Assembly (NCBI GenBank): GCA_905178155.1
Contig: CAJINV010000007.1
Coordinates: 3,490,265 to 3,554,264 of the forward strand
Source of the DNA: Amoebophrya sp. A120
Taxonomy: Eukaryota; Sar; Dinophyceae; Syndiniales; Amoebophryaceae
Direction of reading: 5' to 3'
DNA: 64,000 bases
The stretch's first letter is position 1. The number at the start of each line of letters is the position of its first letter. Of the stretch, positions 22,603 to 32,917 are shown in pieces. The notes under the pieces were generated by a model, which worked only from the letters and a program-made list of their open reading frames with translations, did not search any database and was not told the DNA's origin. The position numbers were made by a program, and so were the translations under genes.

Positions 22603-24584
22603 AAACTTGCAGTGGAACTGCGGGTGATTATGTGCATATTAGCTCGTCTTCCACCGTAAGATGATAGACACAAAATCAAACAAAAAATCATCAGCACTTC
22701 GTTCCCTTTGCGATGAAGCTGGGTTTTTGTTTTCAAAATGAACAGAAGCGAAATAAACGAAAACGCTTCGCTCATGCAATTTCCGACTGAGAGTTGCATG
22801 TGTACGTTTCTTGTTGATTGGAGAAAGTGTTCCAGAAAGAAAGGATGCGTACACGTATGTGGCACCCATTTAATAGTGATTTTCACTTGTTTGAGGGCGG
22901 AGTGTTTACGGAGTGAAACTGAAGAACGAAGATGAGCATGAGGGCACCTTGCATGGTGCGACAGAAGGCATGGACAGGTGAGTAGGCTTCTTGTCTGAGG
23001 CTGTTGTATGTTACGCGAGATATGATCCTAGAGTTTGCGGTCCTTCAAAACTTGATGTCAGGGCTCTATTGTCTCTCTAACGATCACTTTTTCCGTCCCG
23101 ATGAAAATCAAACGATCAAATTTGAAATTGTATCTGACCTGCGGAACTCTCGCTAGAGTGTCGCAGTTATCATGAAATGGCTTCGCACGTTGAAACTGGT
23201 GAGGCTGGCACCGTATTTTCTGCTGGGCGCGTTCGCCATGTTTCTGCTTTGGTGGGCCTGCAAGCGGCGCAGCCAGGTTGTCCCAGTGCGAGACGAGGCA
23301 TCGGACGGCGAGGGTCGCCCAGATCGCACGGAGAGACGACTTGGTCGGCACCATCACGGCGTTGCCGCTCTGTAAGCGTCGCAGCTTGAAGCGGTCGGGG
23401 GCGATCCCTTTGCGTTGTTCTTTGTCGGTGGTCTCGCAGTGTGCTCTTGAGGTGGAGAAGAACCACGCGGGGCGGGGTATGGGCGGGCTCCACGCGCCGC
23501 AGCTAAGTAGGCCAAGCCAGCCGGAGCATCGCCCGCAGGTAGGAGGGCGGGCCGGTGTTTGCCGACCAGCCTGCCTCTCTTCAAAACGGGAGAAGGTGGA
23601 GTTCCGGGGTTTCAGGGTGGCGAAGGAGTGGCTGAGAGATCTCTTGGCTGTCTGCGAGATTGTGAAGAAGCAAGCGCGATACAGGTGGAGCGTTGGAGAG
23701 TTAAACAAAGCGTCCGCGGGATGCCGACGACAAAGAAAAAGCGACGGCCCGCGCGCGTGCCGCCCGGCCGCGATCGGGGCCGCCGGCGCCTGCCTCGGTG
23801 CGTCTTAGCTTCCCAGCTGTGCCGCGGCGCGCCGCGCTGGTCGTCGTGCCCCGCGGCTTTTCCGAGCTGCCCCGCGGAGCGCCCAGGCGGGCGGGTGGGG
23901 GCGTTCGTCGCCGTTGGTTTGTTTCGTGGGTGTTGGCTGATTGTGGGCTCGTTAGCTCGGGCTCCCCGGCTCGCTATTCGCGTTCTGTGTGTTGGGATAT
24001 TCTTTCCCCTGCAGCGTCGGTGGCCCGGCGTGGTGGCTGCAGACCATTCAATCGGCGCGGGCCCGCCTATATCGATGTATTGCCGGCAGGCTGCCCGCCG
24101 ACGACGACGCCGGATGTGTTGAGCCTGAGCCCGTTTTGATCAGCTTGGACGAGTATTGCTGTAGAGGAAGTCCTCGGCTAGCGACAGCAGTCGTGATGGT
24201 CTTCGACCCCAGAGCAGCAGGCCCAGTTGTTATGATGTCCTGGACTTGGTGCCCGCGCGTCAAGAAAGATCATGAGATGATGTGTGTCCGCCTGAGCGAG
24301 AGCGAGAGACGGTTCGAGTGCGCAAGGAATCTGTGGAGCAGTGACAGAACCAAAGGGCAAGAGCTCCAACATTGATGCACACAGAGGACACAGTTGGGCA
24401 TTTTATTTGCAGCGAAGATAGTCCGACGCACTTCAAGTGAAAGTTGTTTTCTCGTGCGATTACAACATTCGTCCTACTTCAACTCAAGCTGTAGTACAAA
24501 AACGCGTCGGTCGTGACCACATAACTTGCGTATTCACATCACGACGAGAAATTTTCTGCGGTGACAAAGAACCCTCAAACGAAG
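22603..24584. other. Intergenic region with a GC-rich block
   Basis: No gene supported. From about 23170 to 24120 the DNA is GC-rich with long but mutually overlapping frames on both strands; none has family features. The composition is like the interior of the nested GC-rich elements further right, but no TIR or TSD was found. Confidence 0.45.
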
Positions 24585-25067
24585 ATGGGCCTCCTTCCCA
24601 AGGCCGCCGTGACGAGCGGCTTCTACTTGTACTTCCCACTGATCGACATTGCGCAGACGATGATTTTCGTTTTCATGTCGCTCTTCACGCCAGCGGACAT
24701 GCTTGCCATGATCTTCCCCGATGCTAGCCTGACGGACGAAACCTCGCTCGCATTCGTCCAGCTGATGGGGTTCATGATCTTAACCCTCTGCGTTGCCGAG
24801 GCGATGATGCTCCTTCTCGGCCACAAGGCGATCGTGTTCTGGATGCGGTTCCAGCTGATTTTCATGGTTGGCTTCGCGTTTATGTGGTACAAACTGTCCC
24901 CGAAATACTTCTTTTCGCCCTTGAACCTGTACCAGACGCCGCCGTTTTTGTTCATGTACTTCTGGGCCGGGTTTGTGCACTACAAGCGGAACGGAATCCC
25001 GCTCAGCGACGGGGACGCGGGCTACACGGCGTCGGGAACGGAAGGAGTCGGGTTGATGGCGTATTGA
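24585..25067 (+). CDS. Small polytopic membrane protein (about 4 TM)
   Basis: 160 aa starting at an ATG (MGLLPKAAVTSG). Hydrophobic segments lie at about residues 12-33 (FYLYFPLIDIAQTMIFVFM), 55-85 (LMGFMILTLCVAEAMMLLLG), 88-108 (FWMRFQLIFMVGFAFMWY) and 118-135 (PFLFMYFWAGFVHY). The tail is short and polar. Size and topology suit an integral membrane protein of an endomembrane or mitochondrion, but I recognise no family. It stands alone with over 700 bp of spacer downstream. Confidence 0.75.
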   Translation: MGLLPKAAVTSGFYLYFPLIDIAQTMIFVFMSLFTPADMLAMIFPDASLTDETSLAFVQLMGFMILTLCVAEAMMLLLGHKAIVFWMRFQLIFMVGFAFMWYKLSPKYFFSPLNLYQTPPFLFMYFWAGFVHYKRNGIPLSDGDAGYTASGTEGVGLMAY

Positions 25068-25825
25068 GCCTCGACGCGCTGCTGGTCGAGCGCTTCTGTA
25101 TTGATGGCAACGCTGAACGAGGACGACGAGAGCTATTGTCGGATGGATGGTAGTTGAGCATTTTTTGCAGGTCCAGTTTCCTGGTTTATTTCGAATGATT
25201 ACTTTTCGATTACAAGAAGAAGAAACTGAACCTCGACTTTGCGATAGTTATTTGCAGAATTTGAACTGCTGTTGCACTACCACTGCGTGATTCGTTCAAG
25301 CAGCATACGCATGAAAAACTTTTTCTGATGGTCGCATGTTTTTCTTTTTGCGGACAACAGTGTACGTCTTCCAAAAATTTGTTTTTGCCGATGAAGCTCG
25401 TTGACAGAGCTCGGTCGTGTACCAAAATACACTCACACTCGTCGCATTTTCTGTGACGCTGCCGCTGGTGCAGCATCTTGCACACCGACTTCTTCGAAAG
25501 GAGAATTGGGTCGTAAGTCATGATTTTCCTGTGGCCGCCGGATTGATGTTCCTCTTACTCTTGAATGGCCGCGATATCAGAATCTTGAGAGAAACTTACA
25601 TGCAATTCGTCTTTCGAACTGGTCGCTATTCGAAATCGTGAGCGCTGATAGCGTTTTTCGCGTTTTGGCGACATGCTTTCGTACGATGTCAAACAATGAT
25701 CGTGCAATATAAATAAATCACCTCCACCAGCACCAACTTCTGTATATATTTGGTTCCCGCCTTCAGGCTTACACCATCGTAGTTACTGAGTATTCCTCAC
25801 GAAAAATAACTGAATTTCGGAGAGA
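25068..25825. other. Intergenic spacer
   Basis: AT-rich, about 760 bp, no coding frame with protein character. A CTTCAG about 60 bases before the next ATG could be a splice acceptor for its leader. Confidence 0.4.
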
Positions 25826-28800
25826 ATGATGGATTTTTTCCGGCGTAAAGCCGGTGGCTCCTCCCGGTCTCAAAGCCCCGCTCCGCGGCCCGGCCAACAA
25901 CCGCCCATTAACTACGGACCACCGAATGCGACGAGCTATTCCTCTAGTCAGCCGCCCCCGCCGGGAAGTTACTCCTCTTCGCAGCCACCACCCGGCGCTT
26001 ACGGTGGGCCGCCCCAGCCTGGCGGTGCTCCACCTCCGATGGGAGGCCCACCTCCTGGAGGCCCACACGGTCCGCCTCCGGGTGGACCGATGGGCAGCGG
26101 CATGATGAACAATTCTGCTCCTCCACCTGCAACCTCCTCGTGGGGGTCCTTACCACCCGCGCACCAAGGGCCACCCGGTGGTGGACTACCACCTGGTCAG
26201 CAGGAGCAAGGAATGATGTCACAATCAGCTCCGCCAATGAACCAGAACGACTACTACTCCGCAGGAGGTTACCAACAGGAACCGATGCATCAGCAGCCAA
26301 GTAGACCTCCCCCGACACAACACGGAGGACCGGGCGGGACGCATCTCGGTAGTATGAGTAACAACAACAATTCTGTGAACAATGTGGGCAGCTCGCTGCC
26401 GCCGAACGCCGCCCCGATGGCGAGCTTCGCGAATTTCGCACCGGGGGACTTTGAGGTAGACGTCGAGCAGCAGCAACATCCACAAGCAGCGAGAGGCGTT
26501 CCGGTTCCCGCAAGACAGGACCAGAGCATGACAGGCGGGAACGGAGGCACTGGTGGGCCACCAGTGCCGGGTGGGGCGTTTTACGACGATAGGCCGTCCT
26601 CTCAGCTCGGTGGTGTTGACCAAAACAGGTCTCGACCGAGTGGCCCTCCACCCCGTCGGGACAATGACGTTTTGTCGTCAAACACGAATGAAGAAGGAGG
26701 AATGGTATAATTATTTTTTTGGTTTTGGCACTGTATGACATTGACACCACAAAGACTTTGATAAATTGTCGCTCATGGTCTATCTGTACAAAATCTTCCT
26801 GAAGAACATTTATGAATTGCCGAAATATTTTATTAAAATCAGGTCCCCACCGAAACCGAAGTTGACCGCATCATCTCTATGCTTCCAGAGTCCGAACTGG
26901 ACGGTGTCACACTGCTTTCTTCCATCGAGCAGGCAGTCCTGAACTCCCTCGAGCAGGGCAACTACGACCGAGTTGAGAAACTTTCCGCAATGTCCCACCG
27001 ACTCTCCAATGCCATGAAGGAAGCGGCGAGCGGAAACCCGGTGTCGCAGCAAAACCGCACCGCCGCAAACGCAGCGGGGTTCAGTTTGCACGAAAACTCG
27101 GCGTCGCAGGACCAGATGGACAACGTGAGTTTTGGGTTTCCGGACCTAGGAGGCGATATGAGCCGTGGTGGCAGTGGACCCGGCCCGGCATCTTCCTCCT
27201 CGCGTGGCGGGAGTAAGTCGAAAGATAACGCGAATCTTCAAAATGCAGGACCAGGAGACGATCGCAACATGGATTTCGGCGACGAGCTCGGCAACATCGG
27301 TTTTCCCGATGTGGTTTCTGATCAGCCACCATCCGACCGCGAGAGAAGGAACAAGGATAGAACCTCCTCGAGTGTTAAACCGGGGAAATCACCGAAAAAG
27401 AAAAAGAAGAAAAAAGCGAGTTTCGAAGATCAGGACAATAACGTGGGTGATACAACTTTTGAGCAAAGCCAAAACCCAACCGTGACCGGGTTTCCAACTG
27501 CTTTTGAAGATGTGCAAGGTCCTGGGATGACTAAATCGGGACCAAGTAAATCCTCCAAATCTACTACTTCCCAACAAGAGGCTGTTGCTCAGAAGTCGAG
27601 CAGCAAAGAGTTCCCCACGACTTTCTTTGACATGACCAGCGATGCCGGGACTATCGAGCCACTGAATCTCAACAACACGGATGAAGAGCGCGCGGACGCG
27701 AGCGGCTCGAAGGACGGGGGGAGCGGGGATAAGACCTTGCAGCCCATTGACGAAGAAGAAGCGGTCGTTTTTGAGTTTCCGACCCAGCACCACAGGAACA
27801 ATCATCCGACTGATGGCCGCCCCTCTTCGAAGGAACAGGGGCCCAATATCGGAGATCTGATCGACCAGATGATGGACGGCATCCTCACACGGGACAGCAC
27901 AGCGACCACTGCATCAACAAGAACAGCAGGCGGTCCTCAGGACAAGACCTCCGAGGGGGGGCGAAGCACTACCGCAACGATAGCGCCATTGAACGCGGAA
28001 GCAGCTGCAATATCCGATCCGACAGGAGCCACTCTCGCAGTTCCACAGACTCCTTCTTTTGGTCTACCGCTGCAGGCAGGAACCGCACTCAGTGATGTTG
28101 CCCAAGCAACTGTGCCTGCGACACCTAGCGCGGCCGGTGTAGTTCCGACATCTGGCGGTCTTCTCGGCGGTACTGCAGGAACAATACAACCGCCCTTGCA
28201 CGCGCAGGAGCAACCACTGTCGCAGTTCCACCTACAGCAGATACAGATGCAGCAAGCGGCCCAGCAGCAGCAACAGCAGCTTTACCCGCCCCCTGCTGCA
28301 TCTGGCTCCGGTAGTCCAGCACCTTCTGTCATGCAACTCCCGCCCGCGTTGCTTCAACACCAAAGCCAAGATCTCCTCGCCCAACCTCCAGAGCCCTCCA
28401 CCCCCTCGGTCAATTCCTTCGATCTCCGGTGGCACCCGGACGCGCTGCTCCATTGGGAACGGAAGGAAAAGCAGTACAAGCAGAAAATTGAGGAGCAAGC
28501 CAAACAGATCACCAACGAGCAGCACAACGTGAAGGCGATTTTGTCGCAGTTGCAATTTTCCTCGTCCCAAATGACGAAAACAAAAGAGAAGTACGAACAG
28601 ACGATCAAGCTCTGGCAGCAGCAATTCTACGACTTGGCCGAAAAGTTCGCAGAGTTGCAGCAGAACCACGCGACCTTGCAGAAGGAATTTAAAGAAAACG
28701 AGGAAAAAGCGACCGTTCGGGAGAAGACCCTGTCGGATACGAGGGAGCGGTTGTTTTCTGAAAAGGCGAAAGTGGCAAACATGATGGACGAAGTGGAAGA

Positions 28801-31800
28801 AAAGCGGTTGCTCTACGACACATTGCAGAGGTATCCACAGAAAAAAACCCATCCACATCCAATTTGTCATGCAAAAAACGTATCAAGTCATGTGTTTGTC
28901 ATGCAAAAAATGAATGTGGATGGGTGTTTTTTCCTGCATAAGAGGAGGCTGTTGGATTCGAAAAAATCCCACAAGTCTGCGGAACAGGAACTGAGAGAAC
29001 TGCACCATATTCTGGACACGACGAAAACAGCCGTCGTTGGGGGGAAGGTATTTTGAAATTTGTACTTCATCTTCGCACTCAATATTTTGTATCGGTTCAA
29101 CATCGCTTTTGGTTTTATTGACGTGAGTGACCTAGTAACCGAATGAAGCGCTCGCCCTGTTCATTTCAAAAAACTCTATGTATAAATATGTACGAAGCGA
29201 CTACTTAAAATAAGGTCACCGTCGAGCGCGGCACTTCTTCCTCTTCCACCTACCGCGACGTGTGCTCGCCTGTCATGGCGGATCGTGACGATGAGCTGGC
29301 GGCCGCGGAGAAGGGGCCGGCAAACGCAAACAAAACTGTGAAAGCTTTGATATGGCGTTCTCAACTGTTACATTCTCAAGTGTTACATGGATTTGTCATG
29401 CAAGAATGGGAGAAGTGAAAGGGGGGAGGTTGCATCTGTAGCATTACAAATTCCGAACAGATTTGGGCGCTGTTTAGCCATTCGCACATTTGTCATGCGA
29501 AGCAGCTTGATCGTGTGGATCTTGATGATCATTTTGCATGACAAATCATGTAACAGTTGAGAATGTAACGTTTGAGAACGCCATACTTGAAGCGGTTACC
29601 ACTGCCGGAGAAATTCTGTCCTGTGATTCTGGATGCGAAGGGGATGGACGCTGGTGGTACTTGGTTCTTTGGTGATGTCAATGGGATGTTGCTGTGTGTA
29701 TTATGGTATGCGCTTTTGTTTTCTCGGGCTGGTAAAAATATTGTCAAGTTCATTGTTTATGGCTCACTAGTACCTCGGCGTCCCGTAATATCCTCCCATT
29801 GCCTTTGCCATAGCCATGGTCGGACGATGAATGCTCCGAAAAAAAACAGGTATTTCAGTCCCGCCCCACGACCCAGCTGCACCACAACACTCTTCCTCGT
29901 CTACCGCAGCGTCATCCGAAGCACCACAAGTCGTGGTCTCCCCAGAGCTAACCGCGACCCTGACGGAGCACTACAGGAATTTGGCAGTCCACGGCACCGG
30001 GCCGGTTTTTGAAGATCCAAACATTCTCGTTTCCGTCGCGAGTATCGAGCCGGATAACATCATATCAACGGGAAACAATTTTCCGTTCCCGTACACGTAC
30101 GGTGCAAATGCTGTTATTTCTGCATGACAAACTTTTCCTTGAATTCTCTTCCGCATGACAAGTCGCTTCTTCTAAGTTCTTGGTGAAATTTTTGATGCAT
30201 TCTGCACATGTGCGGGAAATTTGTATTGCATACATCACCTTCCACGTGCTGAACAAGGGCAACATGCCGGCGGATGTGCTGGATTTCGAGCTCGCGCTAG
30301 TCGGGAGTAGTGGAAACAGGGTTTTGCTGGCGCAGAAAGAGGCCGAGGAGAAGAGCGCGAGCAGACAATACGGGTCCTTGTCCCCTTCCAAGCGTTCCCG
30401 GTCGCCGGCGAGAATTACAAATAGTTCGAATCGGCCAGGGGATCAAATGGATAATTCCTACGAGGATTTGTCTGGATTCTTGAAGCACAGCAAGCCGGTG
30501 AAAGGCGTTTTGATGACCGCGAAGACGGAGCCCAAGGAGATACAAGCAGCCAGCACATCAAAATCCCCGTCTTCGAGTCGGAATCTCGATACAACAAAAC
30601 CCTTCTGGTCCGGCAGACAGTCCCAGTCGGTTCCGAAAACGGTGCAACGAACCGGGCTCGGGCAGCTACCAGGCGAGCGGCACCGGGCGACAGCGTTGCG
30701 CTTGCCCAGCATTTGGCCGAAAAACGCGCAAACCTGCGAAGTGCGGTTGATGAACTATAATCAGCAAGGAATAGACGTGTCAGAAGGCGGGAATTCACAT
30801 GCAGCAGGACAAGCAACGGAGCAGGCCGGGGGTAAAAACAGCAGCTCCTCCTCGTCCAGCACTTCCCACCCGACAACTTCAGCAGCCAACAACAACACCC
30901 TGAACCTCCTCGATTCGATGCTGTACGAGGACGCGCCAATTCTAGAACTCTGGTACAGTTCCGGTTCCTCGGAAAACCTGACAAACTACTTCGCGATCCG
31001 TTTCCCCCTCCACGCCATTGTCCGGAAGTGCAATCTATGCATTGCAAAAGTACTATCGCACTAGAGTGGAAATGGAATGATAAATTTGCGCAAGTAGAAG
31101 AAATAAAGTCGAATTTGTCACGCTGATTAAACTGGATAAAAGATTATATTGTCATGCATGGCTGCATAATTGCTCCTTCTGCAAGTGCGATAGTACTTTT
31201 GCAGATGATACAATCTGCGACCGTTGTCTCTGATAAACCACGCCGCCTTCTTCGAGCGTTGGATGCAGAAGGAATTCCTGGAGAACGAAGTTTGTTTCGT
31301 CTCCAGGGCGAGGAAGGTGTTCTCGAAAGACAAAAATGGAATGCTGCATTTTCTTAAATGCTGTCAATTGGGGGACAGGTTACGGGCGTTGCCGCACTTG
31401 CAGTCGGACGGGGAAGTGGTTGCGACGAACAAGCCAACCTCGAGCGAAAGTAGCAGAAGTCAGTTGCCACGAGCTACTGCTGCCTCCTACAAGCTTCTCC
31501 TAGCCGCCGTCGTCCGACGGGCGACCGTCTCTCCGGAGGTTTTAGTGCAGGCAGAGATCGTGGACCAGAATGTGTTTGTCACGGTTCGGTCCACGCAAAT
31601 TGCGGTGTCACGAGCAATGAGCGCAGCTTTGGTGGACGTTTTAGCGGATGAAGGTTCAGTCAACGCCGGCGTTGCGGTCGCGGGGCAGGAAATGGTAATC
31701 GCGACCGAGAAGCAAAATGCCGCTGCAGCAACGTCTAGTTCTCCGAATCGCAGAAGTAAAGCAAACCAGCACAACATCCAACAAGGCCCCATTCCGGGCC

Positions 31801-32153
31801 GGCAGCCACCGCCTTCCGCGACCGAGATCAAGGAGAAGGAAGAAGCGGAGCAACTTCTGAAGAAGAAAGAGACTTATCTGTTTGACGCAGAGAAGTTGGA
31901 AGACGCTTTTGCACTCGAACCCACACCCACACTGGAGAAGTTGACGAAGGTCAGCGAGGCGAATCATGGGCAGGAACCGCTGCCGGCTTTCTACAACGAA
32001 AATGGCGAGTTGGAAAATAACGGGAAAAGCTTAGAGGAAATCCGGTCGAAGTTCACGCGGACCCGGTGCGAAACGCTTTTGGAGCAGATTAAGAGGCGGC
32101 AGCGGAGCTACGTGATCGACAAACTCACAGGGACCGGGGGGATGCAGTTTTGA
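25826..32153 (+). CDS. Pro/Gln-rich coiled-coil protein with an alpha-adaptin appendage (AP-2 ear) domain
   Basis: Exons: 25826-26704, 26843-28831, 28946-29047, 29215-29350, 29591-29653, 29850-30062, 30238-31035 and 31216-32153. All phases agree, giving about 1705 aa. Three introns are GT-AG; four are introners. Residues 1-293 are Pro/Gly/Gln-rich. A coiled coil lies near 820-990 (KQYKQKIEEQAKQITNEQ). Near 1090-1160 an Ig-like strand set (PVFEDPNILVSVASIEP, then TFHVLNKGN) matches the first subdomain of the alpha-adaptin ear. Near 1370-1530 a platform subdomain follows. Its AAFFERWMQ corresponds to the FFQRW of AP-2 alpha, whose Trp contacts endocytic partners, and VFVTVRSTQIAVSRAM fits the last strand and helix. 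The large trunk of a real alpha-adaptin is absent and about 200 disordered residues separate the two subdomains. A clathrin-adaptor accessory role is inferred. It might instead be two genes if the exon 3/4 splice is wrong. Confidence 0.75.
28832..28940. mobile_element. Introner, family C (109 bp, near-perfect palindrome), TSD AGAGG
   Basis: The left arm TATCCACAGAAAAAAACCCA is inverted at the right end. AGAGG lies at 28827-28831 and 28941-28945. It is the reverse complement of 54173-54281 with few differences and the same length. The 114 bases removed are a multiple of three and contain no in-frame stop, so an unspliced message would insert 38 residues into the coiled coil. Sliding within the TSD gives GT...AG ends here. 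Confidence 0.93.
29351..29585. mobile_element. Introner (235 bp) with about 49-bp TIRs
   Basis: TATGGCGTTCTCAACTGTTA at the left end is inverted at the right end (...TTGAGAACGCCATA). The flanking 5-mers TTTGA and CTTGA differ at one position. Excision joins exons in phase 1. The internal word TTTGTCATGC is present several times. Confidence 0.85.
30063..30232. mobile_element. Introner (170 bp), TSD CATCA
   Basis: CATCA lies at 30058-30062 and 30233-30237, and the termini read TATCA...GCATA. The inverted repeat is weak. Excision joins EPDNI to TFHVLNK, which is the order expected in the alpha-adaptin ear, so the boundary is supported by homology. Confidence 0.8.
31036..31210. mobile_element. 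Introner, family A (175 bp), TSD CAATC
   Basis: TGCAAAAGTACTATCGCACT on the left is perfectly inverted on the right. CAATC lies at 31031-31035 and 31211-31215. Excision gives VRKCNLRPLSLINHAAFFERW-type continuity across the ear platform. Confidence 0.93.
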
Positions 32154-32917
32154 GCGAGCTGCACTAGGGCCGGGCTTTGCCCGTCTGTTTTTTCTGGCAC
32201 CCAGGGGCCAGCACATCAACACACTCGCAGCACGGACCCTACTTACTCGAGTTGCCTCGTCTGGGAGAGTCCTCGGGCTCCGTTAAATTTAGGATTGACA
32301 GAGCTTTCATGTTTACACTAAAGACTACTTCTTACTTCCACACTGCGCACAGAAAACCATTCGAGCAAGGTTGCGCTCATCGAGAGACAAAAGTATGTTG
32401 GAGCCTGAGCCAAGCCTTTCTACGCATTACAGGCATGCTGAAGATGAAATTCAGTCGTGAGGATGTTAGATGTCGGATCAGAAAGTTGCTTGATTGCGGT
32501 GCAGCCTGTTAAGCTTAGCGAGCTGCATACTTTTTACGTCCGAAACAAAGGTCGAGCACTTTGTTCCGCTTCGAACATAGATCGGCGATCAAGGACCGAT
32601 CACGATCTTCATTACCATGTGGCTTTTGAGTATGCAGACAATCAGGATGAGATTCTTGATTCGACGAACAATTCATTGGCTTGCCCACTCTCGAATATGC
32701 GATTGGTATGCTGTGCCTGTGGCTTCTCTTTCCAAGAAGGTTTCTTTAAGAAATGACTTTAACACGTGATTATAAAGCTTCTTGACGCGACTACGGCACT
32801 AATGCCAGCAGCTTTTGCTTTGTCGGAGTTTGTTCGTTAGATTTACTTGTTATTAAAGTTCAGACACTAAGACTAAATCTAGAACTACGGAAGGCCCCGC
32901 TAACTCGTCTGTGGAGG
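32154..32917. other. Intergenic spacer
   Basis: About 760 bp. Short frames (32177-32512, 32457-32756) have no protein character. Nothing recognised. Confidence 0.45.

Noticed and set aside
23278-24375. Possible genes in the GC-rich spacer
   Set aside because: Frames are Arg/Ala/Pro/Gly-biased on both strands, without motifs or splice structure.
25826-32153. Interpretation as a full AP-2 alpha subunit
   Set aside because: The helical-repeat trunk that binds the other AP-2 subunits is not present; only the appendage is recognisable.
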